Origin: Aradus depressus
Lineage: Eukaryota; Arthropoda; Insecta; Hemiptera; Aradidae
DNA: 64,000 nucleotides
Direction: 5' to 3'
Assembly (NCBI GenBank): GCA_963662175.1
Contig: OY759221.1
Coordinates: 37,632,045 to 37,696,044 of the forward strand
The translations under genes and the position numbers were made by a program. Within the stretch, counting starts at the first letter, position 1, and every line of letters begins with the position of its first letter. Of the stretch, positions 21,861-35,884 are shown piece by piece. The notes beneath the pieces are model-generated. The model saw only the letters and a program-made list of their open reading frames with translations. It was not told where the DNA came from and searched no databases.

Positions 21861-22764
21861 TACAAACTTTCACTCCTGTTGAGCTTGCATCTAAGTGACG
21901 GATGTGAGTAAGACTTCTTATCAATTTTTCCCCCATTATCAAAGTCTCCTGGTCCTCCGCATCTCTCTTCTCTTCATTTTCTGTTTAATTTACCTCTCTC
22001 TACTTTTTTACAGTTTACGTTAATGTCTCCAGAAAGGAAGTCGGCTCTCTACCGATATATTGGCTCGCAGTTTGACTCTGCGACTTTTCTCCTCTGTGAG
22101 GTCGAGCACTAGTGACCGGTTCCGTCTTTAGGTTTGTTTCTTTATTGTATTTATTATTTTTTACTTTGTTTATTTTTTCCTGGAACCTGCGTCACCCTAA
22201 GGAATAGTCTATTGATGGCTTCCCATTACTCAGACAATAACTTGACAATTATTATGTTGACAAAGTGTTGTTAAGGAATAAGCCTGAATTCTGTATTGGA
22301 AATGTTTACATATATCCTAAATTACTGATGTTTTTATTTAATATTTTCTTCTTATCAATTATCTTCTATTATAACATTTTGTATCTTTTTCATACGAATA
22401 TAGGACAACATTCTCTCTGAAATATTTTAATTTGCAAACTAAATGATTATTTTTCGTGGTGACAATATGTTTTAATTAAAACACAATTATCTTTTCACAC
22501 ATATATATTAATTTATCTTGTTAGAACTTAATATTTATCTTTAATTTTATTTTCACCACTCTTTTTGAAAAAAAGGGAAGAAAATATGTCAGAACAAACA
22601 AATTCCTAACTGTAAAGCCATAGGGATTTCCTATTTGAAATTCGAATCACTTCTTTACTAATCTGATTACCTAAGTATGTATATGATCGGTTCGCACTCA
22701 GCAGACTTGCGTTAGTTTACGTCTTAACCTGACGAGTGTTATGTCGAAACCGATGGTTTATATA
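21861..22764. other. Gene-free stretch with one strong splice-acceptor-like site
   Basis: CTCTCTCTACTTTTTTACAG ends at 22012 and is followed by short open frames (19-32 codons). No donor-paired exon is evident, so I do not call a gene. Confidence 0.3.
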
Positions 22765-23425
22765 AATTTTTTTGTGGGATAAACAATATTTCAAATAAGA
22801 AGTTTGTTGAGTATATAAGGATCTGTTAATCCAGGTAGCAATATTATGAATTGTGTAAGTATATGTTTTAAAACATTTCCTTTCCGTTAATGTTTTTTCT
22901 GTGACTATTTTTACCTTCTTTTAATATCAGTTTTCTGTTACTTTCACGTTTTTCTACTGATTTGTTGTGTCTTTGTATGTTTTACTTAAATTCTGATCCT
23001 GGTCCTGAACTCTTCACTGTTATTATTCTGAAAGATTTCTTTAATGATGACTGTTTTCTAAAGTCCAAGTTCTTCTTTTCAACTGGCGATAAGCCTAAAT
23101 TATGATAGTTTTTATACATTTTTTTTGTGGAATACACAATATTTCAAATAAGAAGCTTGTTGAATATATAAAGAACTGAGGCCTTAGCAGATCCAGGTAG
23201 CAATATTATGAATTGTCTATAATATATTATGTTTTAAAACATTTCCTTTTTCTTAATGTTTGTGTCGATTTTGACTTTTTTCTAATATCACTTTCTTTAT
23301 GTTTATTTCTTCAATGTTTTACATTGATTTCTTGTATTCTTGTACGTTTTATTTACATTTTTATCCTGGTTAGAATTTTTCACTGTTATTCTAAATGATT
23401 CCTTTCCTCAAAGATGACTTATTTA
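22765..23425. repeat. Direct tandem duplication of a roughly 330-bp unit
   Basis: 22765-23100 and 23110-23425 share ACAATATTTCAAATAAGAAG, CCAGGTAGCAATATTATGAA and TTTTAAAACATTTCCTTT in order, with substantial divergence. No coding potential. Confidence 0.75.
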
Positions 23426-23476
23426 TTACATTTGACTGTAACAGAATTATCCATCTTCACAATATATATATATATA

Positions 23477-23797
23477 GGTCTAACAAAAAAATGTCTCATT
23501 TAATCTCCCTTTAATTTTTTTCCAGGAATTTAAGTATGCAAAAATAAAAAAAATATTTTTTTTTCATTCATAAGAAACGTTAAAAATTTACAGCAAATAA
23601 TCCGGTCAATTCTACTCTACATTTTTTGAGAAAATCATCATTTTTCGAGTTATTTACCTGGGTCAAGATAAAATGAACACCCTATATATATATATACACG
23701 TTTTTTATGAATGAAAAAAAAAAAAAAGTATTTTTGCATACTTAAATTCCTGGAAAAAATTAAAGGGTGGTTAAATGAGACATTTTTTTGTTAGACC
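23477..23797. mobile_element. MITE with roughly 97-bp terminal inverted repeats
   Basis: Ends GGTCTAACAAAAAAATGTCT and its complement, within TATATA on both sides (TA duplication). The TIRs include CCAGGAATTTAAGTATGCAA. 321 bp, non-coding. Confidence 0.85.
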
Positions 23798-23844
23798 TAT
23801 ATATATAATACATATATATATATATATATAATTAAATAGTATAT

Positions 23845-24230
23845 ATGGAGGGGTCAGTGCACAAGTGAACCAAGTCCATTTTTTTCACTTTGTGATGTTT
23901 TTCGTGCTAAATAGGCGTAAAAGTAATATCTTTCAGTGCTACAGTGAACCAAGTCCTTAGTTCATTTTAACGCCGCAGGATATCAGCTTGAATCAAGTCC
24001 TTGGCCCCAGTTTTTCATTTATTTCAGAGCGCTAGTGAACCAAGTCCATAAACCCATTATTCTGATTGTTTTAGTTGACAGTTTATTTAATGAAAAGACA
24101 ACCGTTTCAGCTATAATGACATTTATTACTACGGTGCACCTCAGAATTGATTATGAAAAAAAACTTTGAGAGCCAATTGCTCGTAATCAAATGTGATGGA
24201 CTTGGTTCACTTGTGCTCTGAACCCTCCAT
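23845..24230. mobile_element. MITE with internal iterated motifs
   Basis: TIRs begin ATGGAGGGKTCAG and contain CACAAGTGAACCAAGTCCAT on both ends; flanks are TA-rich. The motif GTGAACCAAGTCC occurs at 23865, 23944, about 23989 (GAATC variant) and 24035 in one orientation and inverted at 24198. Iterated subterminal sites usually bind transposase. Confidence 0.8.
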
Positions 24231-24625
24231 ATACTTTAATTATATATAATAATTACAGTAGTTTCGCAGCAATACCAGATGAAAAACATATATCAAAACT
24301 AAATAGGTTTAGGTGTGAAAGTTGTGTATAGAATAGAGGTTGGGAGGGGGGGTGTCACATTTGTTTCAACTGTGCTAAACCAGTTAGCCAAGTGGGTGGG
24401 TACCAGGTGTTAATTAGGAGGGGAGGTCCACCCAGCGGCCGTGGTAATTGCACTGAACCTCTCTCTAGCTGGCTAGGTTTCCTTAGTGACTCCGTCCTGT
24501 TGGATCGATGTCTGAAAGCCTCCAAGATCAACGCACCACCAAACCAACATTACATTACATTTTCTACGTTCCATCTCAGTTTTTTTTGTATAATTTTTAT
24601 TTTGAAAAAATAATACATGTGAGAA

Positions 24626-24685
24626 ATGGATAATATATTTTCCGAAGATGAAGAACCCCTCGAGTGTCTAAGATCTTTTTATGAG
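24626..24685 (+). CDS. Dynein IC-like gene, candidate exon 1
   Basis: GAAATGG start context, 20 codons (MDNIFSEDEEPLECLRSFYE) to a GTATGA donor at phase 0. An upstream GC-richer leader (24300-24600) could be 5' UTR or promoter. This is the least certain exon because any upstream ATG or alternative first exon would be equally compatible. Confidence 0.5.
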
Positions 24686-27600
24686 GTATGATTTAATAGT
24701 ATTTTTTTGAAAATAACTGAGAATTTTGGTTTCAAAATTTGAGTTCATTTTGTTTTTACTTCACGAAGTATAGGGGAAGTTATATAATCGGTCAGAAATT
24801 CGAGAATGCTGAGTTTTCACCAGATTTTTATGTTTTCAGACCCATGATTCCAAAAATGAAAAAAAAAATGGGAACTCGATAGGCCGACACCTATTGATTT
24901 TCAGACAAATCTATCAAAAGGCAAAGTGCTTAGCGCAATAACTATCGATGTAATGAATATATCGATACACAATTTAATATGAGGATTCAGAAGCCACTTC
25001 TTAAGCCATCATTTGGTTTTTAATGTCCAAATACATTTTGGCGATTTGTGTCGATATAGTCGTAAGCTAATAAAAGAAATAAAAACAAAGAATTCGTAAA
25101 CTGTTATATAAAGATAATATCTTTGTAAGATAATAATAATATTGTCAAAGATAATATCATGTATATAGAGGGCACCGGTAGCTCAGTGGTAATACGTGCT
25201 TGACTTCTGAGCTCAAGAACGTGGGTTCGTAACCCGACCGAGGCCCTTAGTTTATTTTATCTGGGAGGTAAAATAAATTTACACCGTCCTTCGGATGGGA
25301 CGATAACGATGGTCCCGAGCCTTCACGATGGCAGGTACTCGTTAAAGACCCTTACCCTAAGTGAATGAAAATTTAGGGTAGGCAAAATTTAGGACTCCCA
25401 CAGTAGAGTCAGGCTCATGTCCACCAGAGTGACGAAAGAGCGCTCTGGTAGCAGGCGATATGACCTCTTAGTTAAAGCCCGGGCATGAGTCATAAAACCT
25501 AACCTAACCTATATATATATACATGAAGTGTACCGGTTTCAGCATACGCCAAAATCAGCAGAAAGTACAAATGTGACATTTAAGTTTGCTAAGTTCTCAT
25601 ATTTATACAATATTCAGCTAACCTGAGATTAGGTAAGATAGTGAGCCCTGGGTTAGGGGCGGGGGAAGTCTTATTACTTGCTTACTGATCTCAAGATAGC
25701 GGGTACGAAACCCGGCCGAGGCTCTTAGTCTATTTTATCTGGGAGGTAAAATAAACTTGGGTACGCCGTCCTTCGGACGGGACGTTAAGCGATGATCTCG
25801 AACCTGCACGATGTCAACTCGTTAATAGGTGAATAAAAATTTAGAGTAGACAAAATTTAGGATTCCCACAGTAGAGTCGGGCTCATGTCCAAAAGAGTGA
25901 CAATGGAGCGCTTTGGTAGTAGGCGATATGACCTCGTAGTTAAAGCTCAAGCATGAGCAGTAATAATTAACTAACTATAAGAAATACAAATTTATTATGT
26001 GTATATTTTAGGAAATCTCCTCCTGAATTCTTGCAGAAACCTATGTCGAATTATTCCTCACTTCTCAATATCATTCAAATATTTATATCATATTTTTTTC
26101 ATTTTTACCAAGTACTTATTTTATTTATTATCTTTGTTATCTTTAGTAGAAAGTTTATTATTTTTATTTTTCTCCATTCAGCTTTTAAAAGCAATACTAC
26201 TCGTAGCTATAATCCCGGATTAAATTCTGGATTAACCTAATCCTCCAGATAATGGATTCTTGGAAATTTTCAACCAATCCCTCTATTAGGAAAATATTAT
26301 AATTGGAATGATTAGCTTATCCACTTCAGTAATTATAAAATTATTGTTATTATAATGGCGTTGGTTTAAGAAAGTCCAAAAGGTCATGTGGGCCACAGCT
26401 ATTAATTTTCAGGCGAATCTGCCAAAAAGAAAGGGGTGGGAGATGGGACTTGACACAGAAACCCCTGAAGATATCGAGAGGGCGTCGGTAGTTTAGTGGG
26501 AGTGCTAGCCTACTGAGATCAAAATCGCGGGTTCGAAACACGCCCGCGGTCCTTAGGTTTTTTATATGGGAGGTGAAAAAGCCTTGGACATTGTGGCCTT
26601 CGAATGGGATGTTAAGCGATGGTCCCGAGCCTGTACGATGTCAGGTACTCGTTAAAGTATACTCTACCTTAGTTAAATAAAGATATGTTTATGTGTGTCG
26701 GGCTCATGTTCACCAGAGGGAGCAAAGGGCGCTCTAGTAGTAGCCGATATGAACTCGTAGTTAAAGCCCGGGCATGAGCCATTAAAACTAACTATAAGAA
26801 ATAAGAACTATATGACATATTAAAAGTACAAGAAGAAAATGAAATAAAAATGCGTACATTCTTTTTTTGAAAAAAGTTTAGCCCGGACTTTAACTACGAG
26901 ATCATATCGCCTACTACCAGAGCGCTTTTTCGTCACTCTGGTGGACATGAGCCCGACTCTATTGTGGGAGTCCTAAATTTTGCCTACCCAAAATTTTTAT
27001 TCACCGGGTCTTTAACGGGTACCTGACATCGTACAGGCTCGGGACCATCGCTTAACGTCCCATCCGAAGGACGGCATGCTTAAGTTTATTTTACCTCCCA
27101 GATAAAATAAACTAACTCCATATATTACAGTTAGCAATACACAATATTTTATATTAACTTAGTGACGTTAACAGAGGTGAGAAATTGAAGTGAATTTTGT
27201 CGTTCAAACAATTCCCATTTTTTATAGTTCTGTTTATTTCCATTGATCCAGAGAGTTTTGAACATGGTGCTCACGATGGCGTAACCTGAAACCGGTACAC
27301 TTTATGTATATATTTTTGTGGAATTAGGAGGGAAAAACTTAATTGATTAATCCCTGCTGAAAAGTATTTTTCCGGTGATCCACCGTCCACTTTTTTTTTT
27401 TCTATAGAAATTCAGGATGTTATTGATGTATATTTAATTTGTTAAAAGCCAATACAGGATAAGCTTGAAAGAGATATTTTCATAGAAATCAGTGAAGCGC
27501 TTACTCCAGGCTTATATTAAATATATATTTAGTATAATATATATTGGAAAATTATATTTTAAAAACATTCTAAAATTAGTTTTTATTTCAAAATTAATTT

Positions 27601-30600
27601 TAAATATACCTATATTTAATTATTAATAAAATGTATTTTTTATAAAAGTATCATGAGAGTAACAACTATAAAGCAAGATTGCTTTGCTGAAAGAAAAAAT
27701 AAGTTAGGTTATGACTCATGCCCGAGCTTTAACTACTAGGTCATATCGCCTACTACCAGAGCGCTCTTTCGTCACTCTGGTGTACATGAGCCCGACTCTA
27801 CTGTGGGAGTCCTAAATTTTGTCTACCCTAAATTTTTTATTCACCTAGGGTAGGGGTCTTTAACGAGTACCTGACATCGTACAGGCTCGGGACCATCGCT
27901 TAACGTCCCATTCGAAGGACGGCGTGCTTAAGTTTATTTTACCTCCCAGATATAAAATAAACTAAGGGCCTCGGTCGGGTTACGAACCCACGATCTTGAG
28001 CTCAGAAGACAAGCACGCACACCACAGAGCTACCGGCCCCCTCTACGTAATCAATACATCAACACAAAATTTAGTATGATTCAGATGCCACTGATTGCCT
28101 TTGGAGAGAAAGTAAGAACAATTGTTTAATTCGTGCTGGGGAAGTACATAGTCGCTGATGCACCGCCTTTTTTTTCATATTTGGAATTAGAAGGTCAGAA
28201 ATAATAAGCTTAAGGTCGAATTTCCATCCGATTAAATAACTTCCCCTATACTTGGTTCGGCTGGGGATGTACAGAGGACAGTGATCTGCTGTGAACTCAT
28301 CATATCTGCCCGAGTTTGAATACTCTCTTCAGTTCAAACAACTCAAACAGGTGATCCTAAATGTTGATTTAAATAATTTCGAGATATTAAAAAAAAAAAT
28401 ATATGTTTAATGATTTCCTTAAAAGCCCTTGGGACGATTTCAATTAAATTTCACTCACTTATTAGGATACTGAATAATGCATGGACTCGGGCAATTAATT
28501 AATAGCGTTCAGGAATTTAATTAGGGTTCTAATAAAGAAAAATAATAAAAAAAAAGGAATGAACTATTTATTTTTTGTAGCATTTGTTATTGCACCTTCT
28601 AACAATAATTTTATGGACTTTTTGTAGTAGCCAAACAAAAAACCAATTGAAACTTACGAATCCGTGTTTACTGTATTGTTAGTTACTATGACTCATGTTC
28701 GGACATTAACTATGAGGTCATATCGCCTACTACCAGGGCGCTCTTTCGTCGCTCTGGTGGACATGAGCCCGAGTGGGAGTTCTAAATTTTACCTACACAG
28801 GTTTAATTATTTGGGGTCTATACGAGTACCTGATATCGCACGCCCTCAAGGTTTTTTTACCTTCCAGATTTAAAACTTGAGGGCTGCAGCCGGGTTTCGA
28901 ACTCCCGATCTTGAGCTTAGTAGGCTAACACGCTACTTCTGAGCTACCTGCGTCCTCTTGTATTCATATTTTTTATAACTAGAAGGTTCACATAATATAT
29001 TATGTTTATTATCCCTTAGGTTTTTTTATCTGGAAGGTGAAAAAACCTTGAGCTCTCCGTCCTTCGGATAGGACGTTAAGCGATGGTCCTGAGCCTGTAC
29101 TATCTCAGGTACTTGCTAAAGATCCTTTTACTAAACTAAGGGAATTGAATTTCGGGTATGCAAAATTTAGGACTCCCGCAGTGAAAACAGGCTCATATCC
29201 GCCAAAGCGAAGAAACAGCGCATGAGCTAACATTTTTATTATCAAATATCGATAATTATTAACAGAGTATCGATATTTTTGAACATATATGTATTTTTTT
29301 GCCGAATTTTCGGCCCAAATGTATATATAATAAAAAAAACATTTAAAGCTATTACGGCCTCATAACTCCTCATTGCCAACTAAAATTACCGATCGATCCT
29401 AAAAGAACGATTTATCAGTTTGACATCGATATTAGTATAGCCTATTTTTTTTTGTTTTTTCTTAATATTCTGATGACTTAAGTTATATCGTATACGTAAT
29501 TGTGATTGAAAATTATTTTTTTACTGGGTATCCCCCACTTATATAACCTTGTTTATTGATTTATTTTTTATACAGATTTCAAATAAACAATTATAATTAT
29601 ATTATTTTCAGAGAACGAAGGAAAGACGAGAAAGAACGACAGCACTTGTAACACAAAGCGTTCAAGAAGCAGAAACGCTTCCATGGCCCTCAGAACCACG
29701 AATTTTATCTGAAGAGGAGCGAACAATACTGGTAATATCTCACCTTCTAATTAGTTGGTTATTGTGACTCATGCCAGGGCTTTAACAACTAGGTAATATC
29801 ACTTACTATCAGAGCCCTCTTTCGTTGCCTTGGTGGGCTCATGTGGTATGTCAGGTACTCATTAAAGACCCTAGGTGAATAAAAGTTTTGGATAGGCAAA
29901 ATTGTAATAAGAATTTATCTAATCAGCCAGTAATTCCATGTTGAGTTTTCACAGAAATTTCATGTTTCAAAAAAAAATCACTGTTCATGTGAAATGAACT
30001 TCCGATAGAATGAATGTATGGACACCAAGTGGTACCAAACGGTCAGTTGATTTTGAGGCTCGGACTTTCGTGCTGGGGAAGTATATTACCGTTGATTCAC
30101 CGACCACTGAAAACAAGGTCCACGCCGTAGATTTTCCGTGAAAACGAGTTTGCGCCGTTTTTCTTTTTTTTTTCGATGCTGCCGTAGCTCTTGCATTTGC
30201 TCGGCACTAGACTTTTTAGGTTTTTTAAATTTTTTTTGATGCGAGCTTTCCTCTGATTTGCGTTTTCTATAATTCCGCGCATATTTACTATTCATATGAG
30301 ACATCTTTAATTTTTTTGCAATTTTCAATTTAATACCGATTTTTACATATATTTCGGTGAATATGTTTATTGTTTCTGTTGTTTATTGTTTGACTAGTGC
30401 TCCTCAAGCTCTTTACAATGACACCCGAATCAACGTCCTATCTAAACGCGTTATCACGCTACAATAATTTCTAATTTTACACAACGCTAACTTGCAGCAA
30501 TCATCCGCCGGCGCTCACACTAGATAACGTCATAGGCAAAACAAACACTGCACAACAAACACGTACAGACATGCTCTATCCATTGTGACCTCATCCGTTG

Positions 30601-33600
30601 TTATTAGTCTCATAGTTATTATCGATTGAAATCGGACGGTATTTTGTAACACAAGAAAGTTTGACCGGCTATCACTGTGCTTAACGAGCGAATAGACGTT
30701 TTCACGTCAAAATGAAATTTTGCTGAAAACCTAGTATAGAATTTTAAACCGATTACATAACTTCTCCTACTTGATAAAAGTCGGGGAAGCAAACTGCTCA
30801 TACAAACGGGGCCATGCATAGATGAACTGCCTCATGGCATCATCTATCATTCGGATAACTCACTTTACTGAAGAGAATTTCTTTACATAAATTGTATTTG
30901 GCTCATAATTCAATATTCTATGGTAAAAAAAAAAAAAAAAAAAGTCGATAGAAACAGTTCAGCCATAATATGTCTTTGGATCTCCTTTCATTTTCCGGAC
31001 ATATTTCAAGTTTAACTTGACGTGAAACAAACGATGTGTTGTCCAACGTATAAGCAATTAAAGTCATGTTGGACAGTTACTAAGGTGTACAAAAAAAGTC
31101 ATCGGTGAATCACCGGCTATGTACTTCCTCAGCAAGAATTAATCAATTTTATTTTCGCTCTTCCTCCGAAGCCAATGGACCATATGTGACATAGTTTTAA
31201 CCAACACAATATTTGACATAGTTTCTTCTAAATCCTCATACTTAATTTTGTGTAGATATATTCAGTTCATCGGCAGAAATTAGAGTATTTATCTTCTCTG
31301 CTCAAGCTGATTCCGCTGAAAGTCAATAGGTGTCGTCCTTATCGCAGCTTAAAATTTATATATGAAATTTCGTGTCAATACATTCACTAAAATGACAGTT
31401 ATTCTAGTTTTTGTGTTAAGCCTCCCCCTAATCCCTCGCTTCCTTTGGTCGATTTGGTTGAAAATCAGTAGGTGTCGTCCTTTATACATAAGTTGGTTGG
31501 TTTATTTGGGGCGAACAACTACTTGGGTTATTATCGCCCTTTCTTGTTATATTTCTTATCGTTACTGAGCCAGAACACTCTTTATACAAATTAAGAATAA
31601 AGGGAGCATGTCCACAAGTTCCATAGTAGGATCCCACAGGAAGCCAGGGGGACCGGGGAAGGGCAAAGCACGCGACCCAGGAGCACATAACGAACAGGCC
31701 AGGAGGCAAGCAACGGTACCGCCGAGCCACTCTCTCTAGTGTGTAACGTAAGTAAGCATTAGGATGAGTTGTGGTGAGGCTTGATGATGAGGGTGTGCAT
31801 GTGAGGAATGCCATCAACACCCTCCAAGTTCGGGACTGTTCCAGTCCAGAGGCCCCGGCGGAGCTGCCTCAGGCCCACCAACCAAGCCAGCCGCCCAAGG
31901 ACCCCACTCAAGACCCGACTCTAGTCGCAAGGCCACTGTTCAGGTTCTATTGTAGAGTAAGTTTCAAGTTCAAGTTCATTGATATAACCCGGTTTCTTTC
32001 AAGTAAATTATGACTCTATGCAGAATGGTGAGGCTGTCCCCCAGCGCCTCTTCCAAGGAGCTTGAAGATCATAGAAGGAGCACTCCGTGAAGACATGGTA
32101 AACACTTACTGGGAGGTGGCAAAGATCGCACCTGGGAGGTGGCGGAGTTCGCACCTGGGAGGCTGTTCTCTGGCGATCAAGTAGCCGTGCGTGTCCGATC
32201 CTCAGCCGAGTTATGCCCACTTCCTCCTGTCTGCCGGTTCTTGTAGACGGATTCCAGGGCGATACTGTTTTCTTGATCTCTTTGATTTTGTTCTGGTTCA
32301 CCTCCTCCCACATTTGCTCCTAATTTTGTTCTGTTAGGAGTAGGGAGCGTTTTACTTAATTGGGGGTCAGTGGAGTTCTGCATATAATAACTTCTATATT
32401 TGGGGAAATAAAAGGACATGAGAAAAACTAATTTTCTTGTTATTATTCACAAAGTTAAATTTTGTTTTATTGCATTTTGGGAATGTTATACTGTAGTTAA
32501 AACTGTAGAAAAAATAAGATTATTTTATTTACTTTTTTTAATTTTTATTTTGATTCAAGTACTTTTTGATCACTAATAATGCCAATTATAGATAACAAAG
32601 GCATTGGATGATGCTGCGAAAATCCGTGAAGAAGTGACATTAGCTGGAGAATTTACAGTGCGATTTAGCGAAACTCCAACGATAATACTGTTCGATCTGG
32701 CTCCTTTGGTGTCGGTGCGAGATACTGGGGAAGCTGAGGAGTGTATCAATTGGAATGAAATATTGAAGAAGGTAACATTTGTTGATTTCTATATAAACCC
32801 AACAAACGAACATCGTTTAGTGGCGGATCTACAATTTTGGGGGCCCTGAATGAAACCTTTTATTTGAAAGAGGGCCCCATTTTTTCTTTATAGGCCATAC
32901 TAATATTTTATTTTATTGTTTCTTTTCTTTTTGACTCTGTATGTATTTATTTTTAGCGGTACCAGAATAAAATTTATTTTAAGTTCATTTCCAATCATCG
33001 TACATAGTTTGAACGCATGATTATTTTGGCCCTCTTCATTTAATGCGTATTTAAAACACCGATTCACAATCTTTTATTAGTACCATAAGCTGAAACTAAA
33101 ATTTACCGCAAACCCAACAATATTGAAAATATAACAAGGCACTTGCATAGATTTCTTCTTTAATAATCAAATTTTATCAACATTTGAAAGATCCTGGTCA
33201 TTTCTGATACTTAAATTTGTTGTCTTGACATGGAATTACCAAACATAAGTATCGATTAGAAAGTGAATAATTCAAGTAATGCTAAACTATGTTTTTTTTA
33301 AATTTAAGAATAGTGCCAAGAAAGATCCGTTGAGAATTAAAGATTCAGTGACTCAAACAATCCCAACACATTTTTATCGGGATTTTGTGCAAACGGATCC
33401 CATTATTAAAAAGGTGAGAATTTTTTTTCAAATTATATTTTATTTTATGCATAGTGAATTTCAATTTGTATATATAGGTTGTCCTAACTTCAATTCCAAC
33501 CCCTATTTTCACTTAGACGGTTGTAGTTACAGACATGAATCGCACATCATTCTTCATTATTTTACTTCCCTCCTCTAATACCAGCTGTTTTTCAGCCAAA

Positions 33601-35846
33601 TCGATTAAAGGGGAGAGGAGGATTAGGGGGGAGGCCTAACTCCAAAACTGTAATAACTACCGCAGTAATGAATGCATCGTCACAAAATTTCATATCGTCG
33701 GTCTAAACGTGATACCTCATATGTGCAAAAAGCCAACTTTACAGGGAGACAAAAAACTGATTAAAAAAATATTCTTTATCGGAAACCTCAATTTTTTCGA
33801 CATTTGTATCACGTAAGATGTATATGCATGCCATGAATTGTGTTTAAGCTAGTTTGCAAATCCAAGTAAAGAATTAACGTACTTGACGGAGTTACCAGGT
33901 TTCCCCAGAATTTCGTTCCCATTTCTTTTGCAATGTACGGTTTTTCAAACCGTATTTCATGGTTGTTTTTCGTTTTATGTCGTATACCAGGTCCCACTAG
34001 ATCAATAGAGTTTTTTTTTGGCAAAAAAAACTATTTTCGGAAAAATGTCGCTTACGAGGTATCATGTTTAGGCCGACGATATGTGAATTCAAAACCCCAT
34101 AACGACCACATCTGTCGACATAATGAATGTATCGATATGAAATTTCATATTTAAAGTAAAAACCCAGTGAATATGAACCTTGAAAAGAAGGGAGGTACAG
34201 GGAAGGGGGCTCAATTCAAAATTTCTAATAACTGCCTATGTAATGAATTTATGTACACAAAATTTAGTAAGTGGATTTCGGAGCCCCTATGTAAGTCAAC
34301 TGTTGAATATTAGCGTAAGCAATCGACTGGTTTTGGAGGGGGAGCGAAATGTTAATTGATTAATTCGTTCTGGGGAAGTACACTGTCGGAGAGTCACGGA
34401 TGACTTTTTTATCCTGATTTTAAATCCATCATTGAATCTACCCTTTACGGAGCTAGGCCTCAACCCAAACTTTTTTTTTTTTTTAATAGTAGGTCGCCAT
34501 GTTTTTCTTTTCAAATTCTGAAATTAGATTTTTTGAAAAGAAAAATGACAAAAAAATAAATTGATACTGATGTTTGAAGTATTCCTAAGTATTCAGGAGG
34601 GCCAGATTTCAATACGATATTCATCCTTTCCTCAGATTTTACACACATAAAGCACATAGCATTTACACACATGAAACACATTGAATTTACACACATGAAA
34701 CACAGAGCATTTTGAATAATTTGTTATCTTAACCTTCCTCCATTCAAGCTTCGTGTTTTAACTTGATCACTGATTGCTAAAACCCATTTATTACTATTAT
34801 CTGACATATTATAAAAAAAGTAAAACTTAATAATACAAAACTTCTGAATAAATAATAATTTTATTTTACATGTTATACATAATTATTGTAATGAAGTTCT
34901 TTACAAATTATAATTTTCAAATGCGATTCTTCCTCAATGCATGTGTCGCAATTATTGCTGGCAATTTGTGGCATTTTGCACAAGTAATCGATATGTTGGA
35001 ATGTTTTTTTTTCTCCCACAACTATAACATGAACCTTTCTTTTTTTGCTGGGAAGTTCTTCACTTGTTTCCTCAGCAATGTTTTTTTCTTGGTTATATTT
35101 TATTTTCAAAATCTCTTATGTCGGTAGGCAATGTCAATATTTTTGATCGACCAATAGATGCTCCTTCATAAAATCTATCTTGATTTTTTTTTTGGAAGGT
35201 GGTAATCCACTAATGGTATGGTTTCTGTTTCCTCTTTGGTGTATTTTATTATTATATTAATTTTAAAAAACATAACATGGTGAAGAATTAATATACAATG
35301 AAATGTATCAAAATCAAAGATAAAAGATACTTACACACTTTATAAAGCCAATACTTGTGTTTGATTATTTCCAACAAATGCGACTTATCCACTTTGAAGT
35401 TCAATTGTGCTCTGAGGAAAGAAACTAGGAAAAACCCACCCCTAACTTATAGTCAAGGGAAGTCTAAATATAGAATAAAAGGGGTTGAACAGGTCGCTAA
35501 CCGTTTACAAATCGCTTCCCTTTTCCTGAAAAGGGAAAATTTGAACACGTTTGACAAAATCAAACGGTGCGAGTGGAGGAAGGTTAATACTAAATCGGTC
35601 ATTCAGCTTCCTCTGGATATTTTCAGAAATAATTATCTAATCAGTATCATTTTTATTTTGAAAAAAACCTAATTCCAGAGAATTTGAAAAGAAAAAAAAC
35701 ATAGCGCCCTAAAATAGAAAAACAAGTTTGGTTGGTGGGAGGAGATTCAATGATGTATTTATAGTCAGGATTAAAAATAGTGCACTTTGAAGTTTGTTTC
35801 ATGTTTGTAACTGCAATCATCTAGATGAAAATAGGGTGTCGTCCTG

Positions 35847-35884
<38 letters not shown>

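Larger units (their letters stand above)
33198..34405 (+). repeat. Source or sister of the 10.5-kb duplicated segment
   Basis: Holds functional exon 4, intron 4 start and R1 modules in the same order as 10489-11705, minus the SINE and plus MITE M1. Confidence 0.85.

Noticed and set aside
35355..35672. 105-codon plus frame in the 34.5-35.7 kb element
   Set aside because: No recognisable domain, and the C-terminus is formed by the terminal inverted repeat.
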